A stretch of 64,000 bases of DNA from Anaerolineae bacterium (GTDB taxonomy: Bacteria > Chloroflexota > Anaerolineae > 4572-78 > J111), in contig JAJVIM010000025.1 in the NCBI GenBank assembly GCA_022071955.1, positions 113,753 through 177,752 on the forward strand. Reading direction: 5' to 3'. The notes beneath the pieces were generated by a model. It did not search any database. It was not told the DNA's origin and saw only the letters and a program-made list of their open reading frames with translations. Shown in pieces: positions 1 through 7,560 of the stretch (its first letter is position 1; each line of letters opens with the position of its first letter). The position numbers were made by a program, and so were the translations under genes.

Positions 1-650
1 GCTTCGTCCATTTGCCGGCGCATCTCGGCGACCACCGGCTCGGTGTTGCCGCCCAAAAAATCGCACAGCCCGTCGATGATGGCCCGGTATTCGGCCTGGT
101 TTACCGCGCCAATGCAGGGTGCGGCGCAGCGGCCAATGTGGTAATACAGGCAGGCGCGGGGGTCGTTGCCGGTGATCACCCGGTTGCAGGTGAGGTACGG
201 AAAAATTTTGCGCACCAGATCGAGCGTTTGGTAGGCGGCCCAGGCGGCGGTGTACGGCCCGTAGTAGCGCGCGCCATCGTTTTGCAGGCGGCGGGTGGTG
301 GTGACTTTGGGGAACGGCTCGTGCCAGTGAACTTTGATGTAGGGGTAGCGCTTGTCGTCTTTAAGGCGCACGTTAAAGCGCGGCTGGTATTTTTTGATGA
401 GGGTGTTTTCCAGCAGCAGCGCCTCAAGTTCGCTGGTAGCCACAATAAATTCAATATCGGCAATTTCGTCTACCAGCCGCCGGGTTTTGGCGTTGTCCTG
501 CGCCGATTTGTGAAAATACGAGCGCACCCGGCTTTTCAGGTTGACCGCTTTGCCCACGTAAATTACTTTGCCCTGCGCGTTTTTGTGCAGATAAACGCCA
601 GGTTTTACCGGAAGCGTTTTGAGAATTTGTTCGATTTTTGTTGATGGCAT
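1..650 (-). CDS. uvrC: UvrABC excinuclease subunit C, N-terminal part (runs off the window)
   Basis: UvrC makes both incisions around a UvrB-bound DNA lesion in nucleotide excision repair. The frame is open from an ATG at 650 to the window edge, about 216 codons. The start reads MPSTKIEQILKTLPVKPGVY, and residues about 18-40 carry the GIY-YIG nuclease signature in the form GVY...VIYVGKA, with the family Arg and Tyr of LKSRVRSYF following. Further on, KKYQPRFNVRLKDDKRYPY and a C-x-x-x-x-I-G-R-C-x-A-P-C stretch are typical of UvrC. The UVR, RNase H-like and HhH parts lie outside the window. A small membrane-protein gene lies about 105 bp upstream on the same strand. Family assignment is secure; only completeness is unknown. 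Confidence 0.95.
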   Translation of the reverse strand, partial: MPSTKIEQILKTLPVKPGVYLHKNAQGKVIYVGKAVNLKSRVRSYFHKSAQDNAKTRRLVDEIADIEFIVATSELEALLLENTLIKKYQPRFNVRLKDDKRYPYIKVHWHEPFPKVTTTRRLQNDGARYYGPYTAAWAAYQTLDLVRKIFPYLTCNRVITGNDPRACLYYHIGRCAAPCIGAVNQAEYRAIIDGLCDFLGGNTEPVVAEMRRQMDE

Positions 651-755
651 TGCTGAGAACGATATTCTACGCGAATGGTATCGGAAAGAATTTTACGGGA
701 GGAATTATACCACAACTGGTTCAAGACTTCTGAACGGGCAAATGGGTTTGCAGGG

Positions 756-884
756 TTACTTTGGCCGATGATTCGGTTTGTTTGGGGTAAAGATCAAAAA
801 CCCCAGCAGGCCGGCAACGAGTACGCCCACTGCTGCCGCCCCAAACAGAATAATGGCGTACGGGATTAACGCTAAGAATTCCAT
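756..884 (-). CDS. 42-residue single-pass membrane protein, unknown function
   Basis: A short frame of 42 codons beginning MEFLALIPYAII. Residues 4-32 form one uninterrupted hydrophobic segment rich in Ala, Gly, Val and Leu, followed by a short polar tail (TPNKPNHRPK) that would lie on the inside by the positive-inside rule. The start is fixed by an exact AAGGAGG Shine-Dalgarno sequence five bases before the ATG. A promoter (TAGACA, 17 bp, TATAAT) lies about 120 bp upstream on the same strand. This combination makes it much more credible than a chance frame. No family is recognised; it resembles small subunit or regulator peptides of membrane complexes only in general shape. It could be read through into uvrC, which begins about 105 bp downstream. 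Confidence 0.62.
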   Translation of the reverse strand: MEFLALIPYAIILFGAAAVGVLVAGLLGFLIFTPNKPNHRPK

Positions 885-1001
885 TTTATCCTCCTTATTA
901 TTTTATTTTGCAAAAAGAGAGTGGATTTTGCGTTACAAAATGAGGATGATTTTGAGCGGTAGTAGCCGTGGAAAAAATAATTGGCTCAGGCTGTTACTCT
1001 T

Positions 1002-1030
1002 ATTATAATACGAATCGGGAGGGGTGTCTA
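1002..1030 (-). promoter_or_regulatory. Sigma70-type promoter for the small membrane protein
   Basis: On the minus strand, TAGACA (1030-1025) and TATAAT (1007-1002) are separated by exactly 17 bp. The predicted start near 995 gives a leader of about 110 bases before the ATG at 884. Prediction from sequence only. Confidence 0.55.
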
Positions 1031-1110
1031 CCACTTTTCAGCGGCTACGCGCTGTAACATCGCAATAAACTCGCTTTGATAAACTGAATACACCGCTAAA
1101 TAAATTTTCT

Positions 1111-1193
1111 GAGGTTTTTGAGCGTCATTCCCGCACGCTTTTAGCGGGAATCCCTGTGGTAGATGCCCGATAAAAACATTCGGGCATGACGGC
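1111..1193. repeat. Dispersed double-hairpin repeat, copy A
   Basis: About 83 bp holding two adjacent hairpins: TTCCCGCacgcttttaGCGGGAA and ATGCCCGataaaaacattCGGGCAT in outline. A near-identical copy lies at 8709-8790, differing mainly by small indels between the hairpins and in the first bases. Both copies sit a short way upstream of plus-strand genes (chrA and the VanW gene). The ATTCCC...GGGAAT arrangement recalls dispersed hairpin repeats known in other bacteria such as the Neisseria dRS3 type, but homology is not claimed. Confidence 0.8.
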
Positions 1194-1255
1194 CACCAAA
1201 GTGTAACTTATTTATTTAACGATGTACTGAATCCATACCAGTGGAGCAGAAATTT

Positions 1256-2419
1256 ATGAAAACCAGCGAATCCTCTGCGCAAACACCGGCGCCGTCAGGT
1301 TCCGTGCCCGAAGTGGCCCGCCTGTTTTTACGGTTGGGTGTTACTGCCTTTGGCGGCCCGGCGGCGCACATTGCCATGCTGCACGATGAAGTGGTTAAAC
1401 GCCGTCGCTGGCTCACCGAGCAGCATTTTCTGGATTTGCTGGGCGCGACCAACCTCATCCCCGGCCCCAACTCCACAGAGATGGCCATTCACACCGGCTA
1501 CGTTCGGGCCGGTGTGGCCGGGCTGATCACCGCCGGGGTCTGTTTTATTGGCCCGGCCGTGCTGATTGTGCTGGCGCTGGCCTGGGCTTACAGGGAATAT
1601 GGGACCACCCCGGCCGCCACCTGGCTGCTGTACGGTGTGCAGCCGGTGGTGATTGCGGTGGTCGTGCAGGCGCTGTGGGGGCTGGGCCAAAAGGCGCTCA
1701 AAGGGCCGCTCACCGGCGTGGTCGGGCTGGCCGCGCTGGGGCTGTACTTTATCGGCGTTAATGTCATCGCGGTGCTGCTGGCCGGCGGGCTGGCAGTGAT
1801 GCTTGTGGTTAACCGGCGCCGGCTGCGTGGTGTAACCGCTGCCGGTCTGTGGCCGCTGGCCGGGTTGAGTTTGCCGGCCGTCGCGGCGATGCCCTTTGGC
1901 CTGGTGGGGTTGTTTTGGGTGTTTTTCAAAGTGGGGTTAACTCTGTACGGCAGCGGCTACGTGCTGCTGGCTTACCTGCAAGCCGATTTGGTGCAGCGGC
2001 TGGGCTGGCTCACCGAGCAGCAGCTCATCGACGCGATTGCCATTGGCCAGGTTACGCCGGGGCCGGTGTTTACCACGGCCACGTTTATTGGTTACGTGCT
2101 GGGCGGCGTGCCCGGCGCGGTTGTGGCCACCATCGGCATTTTTTTGCCCTCGTTTGTGTTTGTGGCCGCCAGTAACCCCATTATTCCCCGCATTCGCCGC
2201 TCGCCGTGGGCCGGCAGCCTGCTCGATGGCGTAAACGCCGCCTCGCTGGGGTTGATGGCCGCCGTAACCTGGCAGTTGGGCCGGGCGGCGCTCATCGATC
2301 CCTACACCATCCTGCTGGCATTCATCTCGGCCTGGCTGCTGCTTCAGTATCGGGTCAATTCCACCTGGCTGATTGCCGGTGGAGCCGCCGCCGGATTTTT
2401 AATCGGCGTGCTCACCTGA
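1256..2419 (+). CDS. chrA: Chromate transporter, two-CHR-domain type
   Basis: A CHR-family inner-membrane permease; characterised members export chromate and give chromate resistance. The protein has 387 residues, the usual length of the long duplicated form. The first CHR half carries FGGPAAHIAMLHDEVV (from residue 32) and LIPGPNSTEMAIH; the second half repeats the signature as YGSGYVLLAYLQ and GQVTPGPVFTTATF around residue 264. Multiple hydrophobic segments run through both halves. I chose the ATG at 1256 because GGAG lies nine bases upstream; an in-frame GTG at 1241 is also possible. The gene ends stop-to-stop against the convergent cax gene with no spacer. Actual substrate specificity (chromate or another oxyanion) cannot be read from the sequence. 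Confidence 0.9.
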   Translation: MKTSESSAQTPAPSGSVPEVARLFLRLGVTAFGGPAAHIAMLHDEVVKRRRWLTEQHFLDLLGATNLIPGPNSTEMAIHTGYVRAGVAGLITAGVCFIGPAVLIVLALAWAYREYGTTPAATWLLYGVQPVVIAVVVQALWGLGQKALKGPLTGVVGLAALGLYFIGVNVIAVLLAGGLAVMLVVNRRRLRGVTAAGLWPLAGLSLPAVAAMPFGLVGLFWVFFKVGLTLYGSGYVLLAYLQADLVQRLGWLTEQQLIDAIAIGQVTPGPVFTTATFIGYVLGGVPGAVVATIGIFLPSFVFVAASNPIIPRIRRSPWAGSLLDGVNAASLGLMAAVTWQLGRAALIDPYTILLAFISAWLLLQYRVNSTWLIAGGAAAGFLIGVLT

Positions 2420-3502
2420 TCAGGCGGGCAAAAAGAAAAAGGCAATGCCGATAATCAGATACACGGCCAGCAACTGCGCGCCCTCGAGCCAGTTGCTTTC
2501 GCCATCCTGGGCAATCATCGCCGCAATCAACGACGCGCCAAACAGGGCGATGACCTCGAAATTGTTAAAAGTTAGAGTCAGCGGGTTGTTCAATAGCAGG
2601 CTGATAAATACCAGCAGCGGCGCTACAAACAAAGCCACCTGCAAACTTGATCCCAGCGAAATGGCCAGCGATAGCTCCATTTTATTTTTGAGCGCCACTT
2701 GAATAGCTACCACGTGTTCGGCCACGTTGCCCACCAGCGGAATCAGGATAATCCCCAAAAAGAATTCGGTAATGCCCAGTTGAGCCACCACGTGCTCCAC
2801 CGAACCCACCAGCACCTCGCTGAGGATGGCGATGGCTGCCGTGGCAGCCACCAGCACAATGATGGCCGTGCGCAGACCCCATGCCGGGGTGTGAGGCTCG
2901 GCTTCAGCCTGATGCGTTCCGGCGGTGCTGGCGCTGCGAAACGAAAACAGCACGCTCAAGGCGTAAATAATAATCATCACAATAGCCACGCCAATGCTCA
3001 AATATTCCACGCCATCGTGGTACAGCGGCTCCATCGAGTAACTAAACAGCGACGGCACCGCCAGAGCGATGATGGCCAGAATCAGCATGGTTGCATTAAC
3101 GCCGGCCTGCCGCCGGTCAAACATTTGGGTGCCAAACTTTAACCCGCCCATCAAAACGCTAAACCCCAAAATCAGCAACAGATTGCCGATGATTGAGCCG
3201 GTAATGGACGCTTTAACCAGTTGCATCAACCCTTCCTGTTGATCGGGGTTCATGGCCCCGGCCCGGATAGCCACAATGGTGATGATCAACTCGGCGGCGT
3301 TGCCCAGTGTGGCGTTGAGCAGCCCGCCGATTTTGGGGCCAGTGTAAACGGCCAGCTCTTCGGTGGCGGTGCCCATAAAACCGGCCAGCGGCACTACCCC
3401 CAGCGCCGCCGCAAAAAAGACCACCACCGGCGACCAGTGCAGCCAGTCGGCCAGCAGCGCCAGCACCACAAATATCAGCAGTCCGTAATTGAGGTATTTC
3501 AT
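2420..3502 (-). CDS. cax: Calcium/proton antiporter (CaCA superfamily, CAX family)
   Basis: CAX proteins exchange Ca2+ for H+ across the cytoplasmic membrane. The 360-residue product has about eleven hydrophobic segments and the two inverted alpha-repeat signatures of the family: LNATLGNAAELI (residues 63-72 region) and PLVGNVAEHVVAIQVA (around 256-270), each with the conserved Asn and acidic residue of the transport site. A longer frame begins at 3622, but ATG 3502 has a GGGGGAGAGG ribosome-binding site at proper spacing and gives the normal N terminus MKYLNYGLLIF, so the extra 40 residues are rejected. It is convergent with chrA, the two stop codons abutting. Confidence is high for family and moderate for Ca2+ as the main ion. 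Confidence 0.9.
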   Translation of the reverse strand: MKYLNYGLLIFVVLALLADWLHWSPVVVFFAAALGVVPLAGFMGTATEELAVYTGPKIGGLLNATLGNAAELIITIVAIRAGAMNPDQQEGLMQLVKASITGSIIGNLLLILGFSVLMGGLKFGTQMFDRRQAGVNATMLILAIIALAVPSLFSYSMEPLYHDGVEYLSIGVAIVMIIIYALSVLFSFRSASTAGTHQAEAEPHTPAWGLRTAIIVLVAATAAIAILSEVLVGSVEHVVAQLGITEFFLGIILIPLVGNVAEHVVAIQVALKNKMELSLAISLGSSLQVALFVAPLLVFISLLLNNPLTLTFNNFEVIALFGASLIAAMIAQDGESNWLEGAQLLAVYLIIGIAFFFLPA

Positions 3503-3683
3503 TATTGGCCTCTCCCCCTGAAAATAAGCGAATGAACGAATCAGCGAATAGCGACACTGTTTTGCGGTGCGGCTTCGCCGCCCGGTGACATTCGCAGACC
3601 AGTATAGCACAGTTTTGTTCAAAATTCAGCCGGACAAAAATATCGACAACTTCGAAACTTCCTTAAAAAATCTTTACAAATCA

Positions 3684-3712
3684 TTGACAAAATATAGATA
3701 ATGTGATATGCT
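3684..3712 (+). promoter_or_regulatory. Strong promoter upstream of the redoxin gene
   Basis: A perfect TTGACA at 3684-3689, a 17 bp spacer and TATGCT at 3707-3712 preceded by TGA (extended -10). Predicted transcription start near 3719, leaving an untranslated leader of about 220 bases that contains a long perfect hairpin. A second possible -10 (TATAAT, 3933-3938) lies just before the gene. Confidence 0.65.
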
Positions 3713-3749
3713 TATGCACAAGCAGTCAAGTTTAAGAAGCTGTTTTGAA

Positions 3750-3795
3750 AGATTGGTTCAGTCTCAAAAACCAGCCGCTCAGACTGAACCAATCT
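3750..3795 (+). other. Perfect 15-bp hairpin in the redoxin leader
   Basis: AGATTGGTTCAGTCT at 3750-3764 is exactly complementary to 3781-3795, with a 16-base loop. No U-tract follows, so it is not a typical terminator. It lies within the transcript predicted from the 3684 promoter. It may be a regulatory RNA element or a small palindromic insertion; nothing decides between these. Confidence 0.6.
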
Positions 3796-3939
3796 CAGCC
3801 ATTCCGGACTCTTAAAATAACTTCTAAAAACAAGTTAACCCGCAAACAGCGAATATGCTCTAACTTCATCGTCTGTTGTGGTATCTCAAATTTGGTTAAT
3901 CTGCTTTTAAAACTAACTCACAGGCTTGCTCGTATAATT

Positions 3940-4428
3940 ATGAAAGAAACTATGCTGGTCACTGAAAAAGAAACCCTCGCCCCCGATTTTGCCTTAACAG
4001 ATCTCAACAACCAAACTGTCCGCCTATCTGATTTTTTGGGCCGAAAAAACGTTATTCTGGTGTTTAATCGCGGCTTTGCCTGACCGTACTGCCGCCGGCA
4101 TATGTCGCAGTTGCGGCAGGATTATTTGAGATTTGTCAGTTACGATGCTGAAGTTGTGATTGTTGGGCCAGAAAGCCGGGCGGCGTTTGCCCGGTACTGG
4201 CAACGAGAAGAGCTGCCCTTCATCGGCCTGCCAGACCCGGACCACCGGGTGGCAGACTTGTACGGCCAGCAGGTTAAACTGCTCAAATTTGGCCGGCTGC
4301 CCGCTCTCATGGTCATCGACAAAAGCGGGCATATTCGCTACCGGCACTACGGCAGCTCAATGAAAGACATTGTTGCCAACACCAAAATTCTTGCTTTGTT
4401 GAAGCATTTTGCCGCAATAGAAGTATAA
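3940..4428 (+). CDS. AhpC/TSA-type redoxin, candidate selenoprotein with in-frame UGA at the active site
   Basis: The reading frame is continuous from ATG 3940 (or 3952) to 4428 except for one TGA at 4081-4083, codon 48. Before it stands the redoxin start APDFALTDLNNQTVRLSDF and VILVFNRGFA; after it PYCRRHMSQLRQDY and a complete thioredoxin-fold remainder ending in LLKHFAAIEV. Relatives read RGFWCPYCRRHM here, so the TGA replaces precisely the first Cys of the C-P-Y-C centre, giving U-P-Y-C. A perfect 7-bp stem starts five bases after the TGA. With Sec inserted the product is 162 residues and would be a thiol/selenol-dependent peroxidase or reductase of the peroxiredoxin-like/SelL-related group. 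The alternative is a Cys (TGC) to TGA nonsense mutation; clean conservation of the downstream frame argues against old decay. No sel genes lie in the window. Confidence 0.72.
4081..4119 (+). promoter_or_regulatory. Candidate bacterial SECIS element and Sec codon
   Basis: UGA at 4081-4083 is followed after five bases by CTGCCGC (4089-4095), a 17-base apical region and GCGGCAG (4113-4119), a perfect 7-bp stem. Inside the loop GGC and GUC can add a short inner pairing around AUAU. Position directly 3' of the UGA inside the coding region is what bacterial SelB-dependent SECIS elements require. The loop is larger than the best-known E. coli fdhF type, so the exact fold is uncertain. Confidence 0.5.
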
Positions 4429-4525
4429 CAGACGTACCAAGCAAACCGGAAGACTTGCTGTCACTGAAAAAACAAAAGAAATGGAACTTGTTCGCTAAAC
4501 TTTTGTTAAAATCTGTAAAATGGGC

Positions 4526-4554
4526 TTGAAATTACGCAGATTGTTGATTATGAT
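4526..4554 (+). promoter_or_regulatory. Possible promoter for the exported protein at 4698
   Basis: TTGAAA at 4526-4531, 17 bp, TATGAT at 4549-4554. The 269-bp space between the redoxin gene and the next gene contains nothing else clear, so this is the likeliest origin of the downstream transcript. Confidence 0.4.
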
Positions 4555-4697
4555 AGCAGTCACAGATTTCGGTCTTGTGATAAATTGGTTGGTAATCAGG
4601 TAAGTTCCGCATAGGTGGCATCGTCTAAAATAATAGAGTTTTTGCCGCTAAACCCAAAAATTTTTTAGATGCCTTATCACCGACGGGGGGGATTTTC

Positions 4698-5246
4698 ATG
4701 AAACGAAATTATATTATTTTGGCAGGGTTGAGCCTATTGTTAATTTTTGGGGCCATTTTGGCCGGTTTTCTGCTGTTACCGGCTAACAGCGACGCCCGGC
4801 ATGCCGATGACCTCTCCATTGCGCCGCCGCATCTTACTGGCCCAGCTCACATGGCGCTGGGCGCCAACCCCGAATTTTTCACGTTTGGCGATCAATCCGG
4901 GCAGATGATTTTTCTGCGGTTAACCTCGCCGCAGCCAGAAAGCTCCACCCGGTTTACGCTGGTGGGCAGCACGCCCGGTTTGGAAATCAACCCGGAGCAG
5001 GCTCAAAAATGCAGCCTCCACACCCGTCTTGTTTCGCCGCCCCCAAACGTTGAAATGAGCGTTAGCAGCGCTGTTCAGTCAACGTCAACGCTGGAGAATT
5101 TGAAAAACTGGCTGATGGCGACCGTGGATAAACAATACGCCATCACGATGTGGTCCCCCTCTAGCCAGGTCAATGAATACCATCTGGTTAGCGCCAACGA
5201 CAGCCATGTGGGTAGCTGCGCTCAATTTTTGGACGAGGACGTATAG
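4698..5246 (+). CDS. Membrane-anchored or exported protein of unknown function
   Basis: 182 residues. Residues 1-29 are MKRN followed by a strongly hydrophobic stretch, an uncleaved anchor or signal peptide with no lipobox Cys. The rest is polar and would lie outside the membrane; it contains only two Cys residues (in QKCSLHTR and GSCAQF), which could form a disulfide. No catalytic motif or family is recognised. The ATG follows a G-rich ribosome-binding site (GGGGGGGATTTTC). The photolyase gene follows after 15 bp on the same strand, so the two may be cotranscribed, but a functional tie is not evident. Confidence 0.7.
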   Translation: MKRNYIILAGLSLLLIFGAILAGFLLLPANSDARHADDLSIAPPHLTGPAHMALGANPEFFTFGDQSGQMIFLRLTSPQPESSTRFTLVGSTPGLEINPEQAQKCSLHTRLVSPPPNVEMSVSSAVQSTSTLENLKNWLMATVDKQYAITMWSPSSQVNEYHLVSANDSHVGSCAQFLDEDV

Positions 5247-5261
5247 ACAAAATTTGTCGTT

Positions 5262-6668
5262 ATGGCTACAACAGCGATCTGGTGGGTACGCCGCGATCTC
5301 CGTTTAACCGACAACCCGGCGCTGACCGCCGCCCTGTCTGCCAGCGAGCAGGTTGTCCCGCTGTATATCATTGACCCGGCGTTGGTCAATTCTGATTATG
5401 TGGGCGCAAACCGACTGGCATTTTTATATGATGGCTTACGCGCATTGGCCGCCGACCTGCACAGCAGGGGCGGTCAATTAATTGTTCGGCGGGGCGACCC
5501 GCTGGCGGTGCTGCCAGAGTTGGCCTCCGCCAGTGGCGCGGCCGCCATTTTTGCCGAAGCCGATGTGTCGCCGTTTGCCCGCCGGCGCGATGCGCGGGTG
5601 GCGGCGCGCTTGCCCCTGCACCTCACAGCCGGCGCGTCGGTTTTTCCGCCCGATGCCGTACTCAAGGCCGACGGCACGCCTTACACCGTATTTACGCCCT
5701 TTAGCAAAGCCTGGAAAGCGCTGCCAGCGCCCCAACCGGCCGATCTGCTGGCCGCGCCCGCCCAAATTTCTGTGCCGCCCGGCCTGCCCACCGAATCCAT
5801 TCCCGCCGCGCCGGCGCTGCCAAAAGACATCCCCTTTCCCGCCGGTGAGGCCGAGGCTCGCCGCCGGCTGGAAAAATTTGAAGGCCAGATGCAGCAGTAC
5901 GGCGATGTGCGCGACCGCATGGACCTGAACGGCACCTCGCGGCTGTCGCCCTATTTGCGCTTTGGCATGCTGTCGATGCGGCAGGCGGCTGTCGCCGCCC
6001 GGTCGGCCATCGAGGCTGCGCCCACTCCGGCCGCGGCCAAAAGCGCCACCGTCTGGCTCAATGAACTGATCTGGCGCGAGTTTTACCAGTCCATTTTGTA
6101 CCATTTTCCCCGGGTGCGCACCAGTAATTTTCAGCCCAAATTTAACCGGATGCCGTGGGCAAACAATCAGGCCCACTTTGCCGCCTGGTGCCAGGGGCGC
6201 ACCGGCTACCCCGTCATCGATGCGGCCATGCGCCAGCTCACCCACAGCGGCTGGATGCACAACCGCGCCCGCATGATCGTCGCTTCATTTTTGGTCAAGC
6301 ATCTGCTCATTGACTGGCGCTGGGGCGAGCGTTTTTTTATGCAGCATCTGCTGGATGGCGACCCGGCGGCCAACAACGGCGGCTGGCAGTGGACCGCCGG
6401 CTGTGGCACCGACGCCGCGCCCTATTTTCGCATTTTTAACCCCATTTTGCAGGGCAAAAAATTTGACCCGCACGGCAATTACGTGCGGCGCTGGCTGCCG
6501 GAACTGGCCCACGTGCCCACGGCGCTCATTCACACGCCGTGGGAAATGTCGCCCCTGGAGCAGCAGGCCGCCGGCTGCCGCATTGGTCAGCATTACCCGG
6601 CCCCGCTGGTTGACCACAGCCGGGCCAGAAACCGCGCCCTGGCCGCTTATAATCAGGTGAAAGGATAG
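5262..6668 (+). CDS. phrB: Deoxyribodipyrimidine photo-lyase, class I
   Basis: Splits UV-induced cyclobutane pyrimidine dimers using blue light, with FADH- as catalytic cofactor and an antenna pigment. 468 residues, normal for class I CPD photolyases. The N-terminal alpha/beta antenna domain starts WWVRRDLRLTDNPAL; the C-terminal FAD-binding domain has NELIWREFYQSILYHFPR, the Trp-rich MLxR-like stretch GWMHNRARMIVASFLVKHLL, and DPAANNGGWQWTAGCGTDAA with PYFRIFNP, the hallmark of the family. The start ATG has only a weak ribosome-binding site. Three bases separate it from the hydrolase gene, so an operon with 6672 and 7561 is likely. Antenna type (MTHF or 8-HDF) cannot be told. Confidence 0.94.
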   Translation: MATTAIWWVRRDLRLTDNPALTAALSASEQVVPLYIIDPALVNSDYVGANRLAFLYDGLRALAADLHSRGGQLIVRRGDPLAVLPELASASGAAAIFAEADVSPFARRRDARVAARLPLHLTAGASVFPPDAVLKADGTPYTVFTPFSKAWKALPAPQPADLLAAPAQISVPPGLPTESIPAAPALPKDIPFPAGEAEARRRLEKFEGQMQQYGDVRDRMDLNGTSRLSPYLRFGMLSMRQAAVAARSAIEAAPTPAAAKSATVWLNELIWREFYQSILYHFPRVRTSNFQPKFNRMPWANNQAHFAAWCQGRTGYPVIDAAMRQLTHSGWMHNRARMIVASFLVKHLLIDWRWGERFFMQHLLDGDPAANNGGWQWTAGCGTDAAPYFRIFNPILQGKKFDPHGNYVRRWLPELAHVPTALIHTPWEMSPLEQQAAGCRIGQHYPAPLVDHSRARNRALAAYNQVKG

Positions 6669-6671
6669 CCC

Positions 6672-7553
6672 GTGACCCCACAAGACCGGTTTGTCGATAT
6701 TGGTTTTAACCTTCACCTGCGGGAATGGCCCGGCCCCAAAACGCCGTTTGTGCTGCTGCACGGCCTGTCGAGCAACAGCCGCACCTGGGATGCTGTTGGC
6801 GATGCGCTGGCGCAGGCCGGCCATCGGGTTATCGCCGTTGACCAACGCGGCCACGGCCTCAGCGATAAACCGGACTCCGGCTACGGTTTTGACCAGGTTA
6901 CCGCCGATTTGGCCCGGCTGCTGGCATCGCTGGCGCTGGAACAGCCCATTTTGGTGGGGCAATCGTGGGGCGGCAATGTGGTGTTGGAATTTGGCGCGCG
7001 TTATCCGGCGGCGGCCTGCGGGCTGGTTTTTGTCGATGGTGGTTTCTTGGATTTGCACTCGCGCCCGGACGCCTCGTGGGAGAAAATTTCGGTGGAACTC
7101 AAACCGCCGCCCCTGGCCGGCATGCCCCGCACCGAGCTGGCCGCCCGCATCCGCGATTTTCACCCGGATTGGGCCGAGTTTGGCATTGAAGCCACGCTGG
7201 CCAATTTTGAAACCCTGCCCGATGGCACCATTCGGCCGTGGCTGTCGCTGGACCGCCACCTGGCTATTTTGCGGGCCATGTGGGAGCAGCGCCCGGCGGC
7301 GCTTTTTCCACAGATCATCGCCCCCACGCTCATCTGCGTGGCCGAAGTCCCCGGAAATGCTCGCTGGCCAGAACTCAAAGCAAAACAGGTAGCAGCGGCG
7401 CAGGCCGGCTTGTCGCAAGCGGCGGTGCACTGGTTTGAAAATACCGATCACGATATTCACGTCCACCGGCCCGGCGCGCTGGTTCAACTTTTGCTGGATA
7501 CGCTGCAAAACGGCTTTTGGGCCGGCTGCGCCCATCAAACAAATTCAGGATAA
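6672..7553 (+). CDS. Alpha/beta hydrolase
   Basis: 293 residues from a GTG start immediately after the photolyase stop. It has the alpha/beta-hydrolase landmarks: LLHGLSSNSRTW oxyanion region near residue 30, VDQRGHGLSD, the nucleophile elbow GQSWGG with Ser98, and a C-terminal TDHDIH segment around residues 258-263 that supplies the catalytic His. LVFVDGG follows the second central strand. Such proteins are esterases, lactonases or C-C hydrolases; the substrate cannot be inferred. The next gene starts only seven bases downstream. Note that the longer frame of the following gene overlaps this one, which is why that gene's start is taken at 7561. Confidence 0.85.
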   Translation: MTPQDRFVDIGFNLHLREWPGPKTPFVLLHGLSSNSRTWDAVGDALAQAGHRVIAVDQRGHGLSDKPDSGYGFDQVTADLARLLASLALEQPILVGQSWGGNVVLEFGARYPAAACGLVFVDGGFLDLHSRPDASWEKISVELKPPPLAGMPRTELAARIRDFHPDWAEFGIEATLANFETLPDGTIRPWLSLDRHLAILRAMWEQRPAALFPQIIAPTLICVAEVPGNARWPELKAKQVAAAQAGLSQAAVHWFENTDHDIHVHRPGALVQLLLDTLQNGFWAGCAHQTNSG

Positions 7554-7560
7554 AGTAATT

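Noticed and set aside
12..644. Plus-strand frame of 210 codons
   Set aside because: Antisense to the clear uvrC sequence and without any family likeness.
675..869. Plus-strand 64-codon frame
   Set aside because: It is antisense to the small membrane protein, which has a promoter and ribosome-binding site; this frame has neither.
3745..4083. Two separate ORFs (3745-4083 and 4102-4428) as independent genes
   Set aside because: They are the two sides of one redoxin frame divided by the in-frame TGA; neither alone makes a complete fold.
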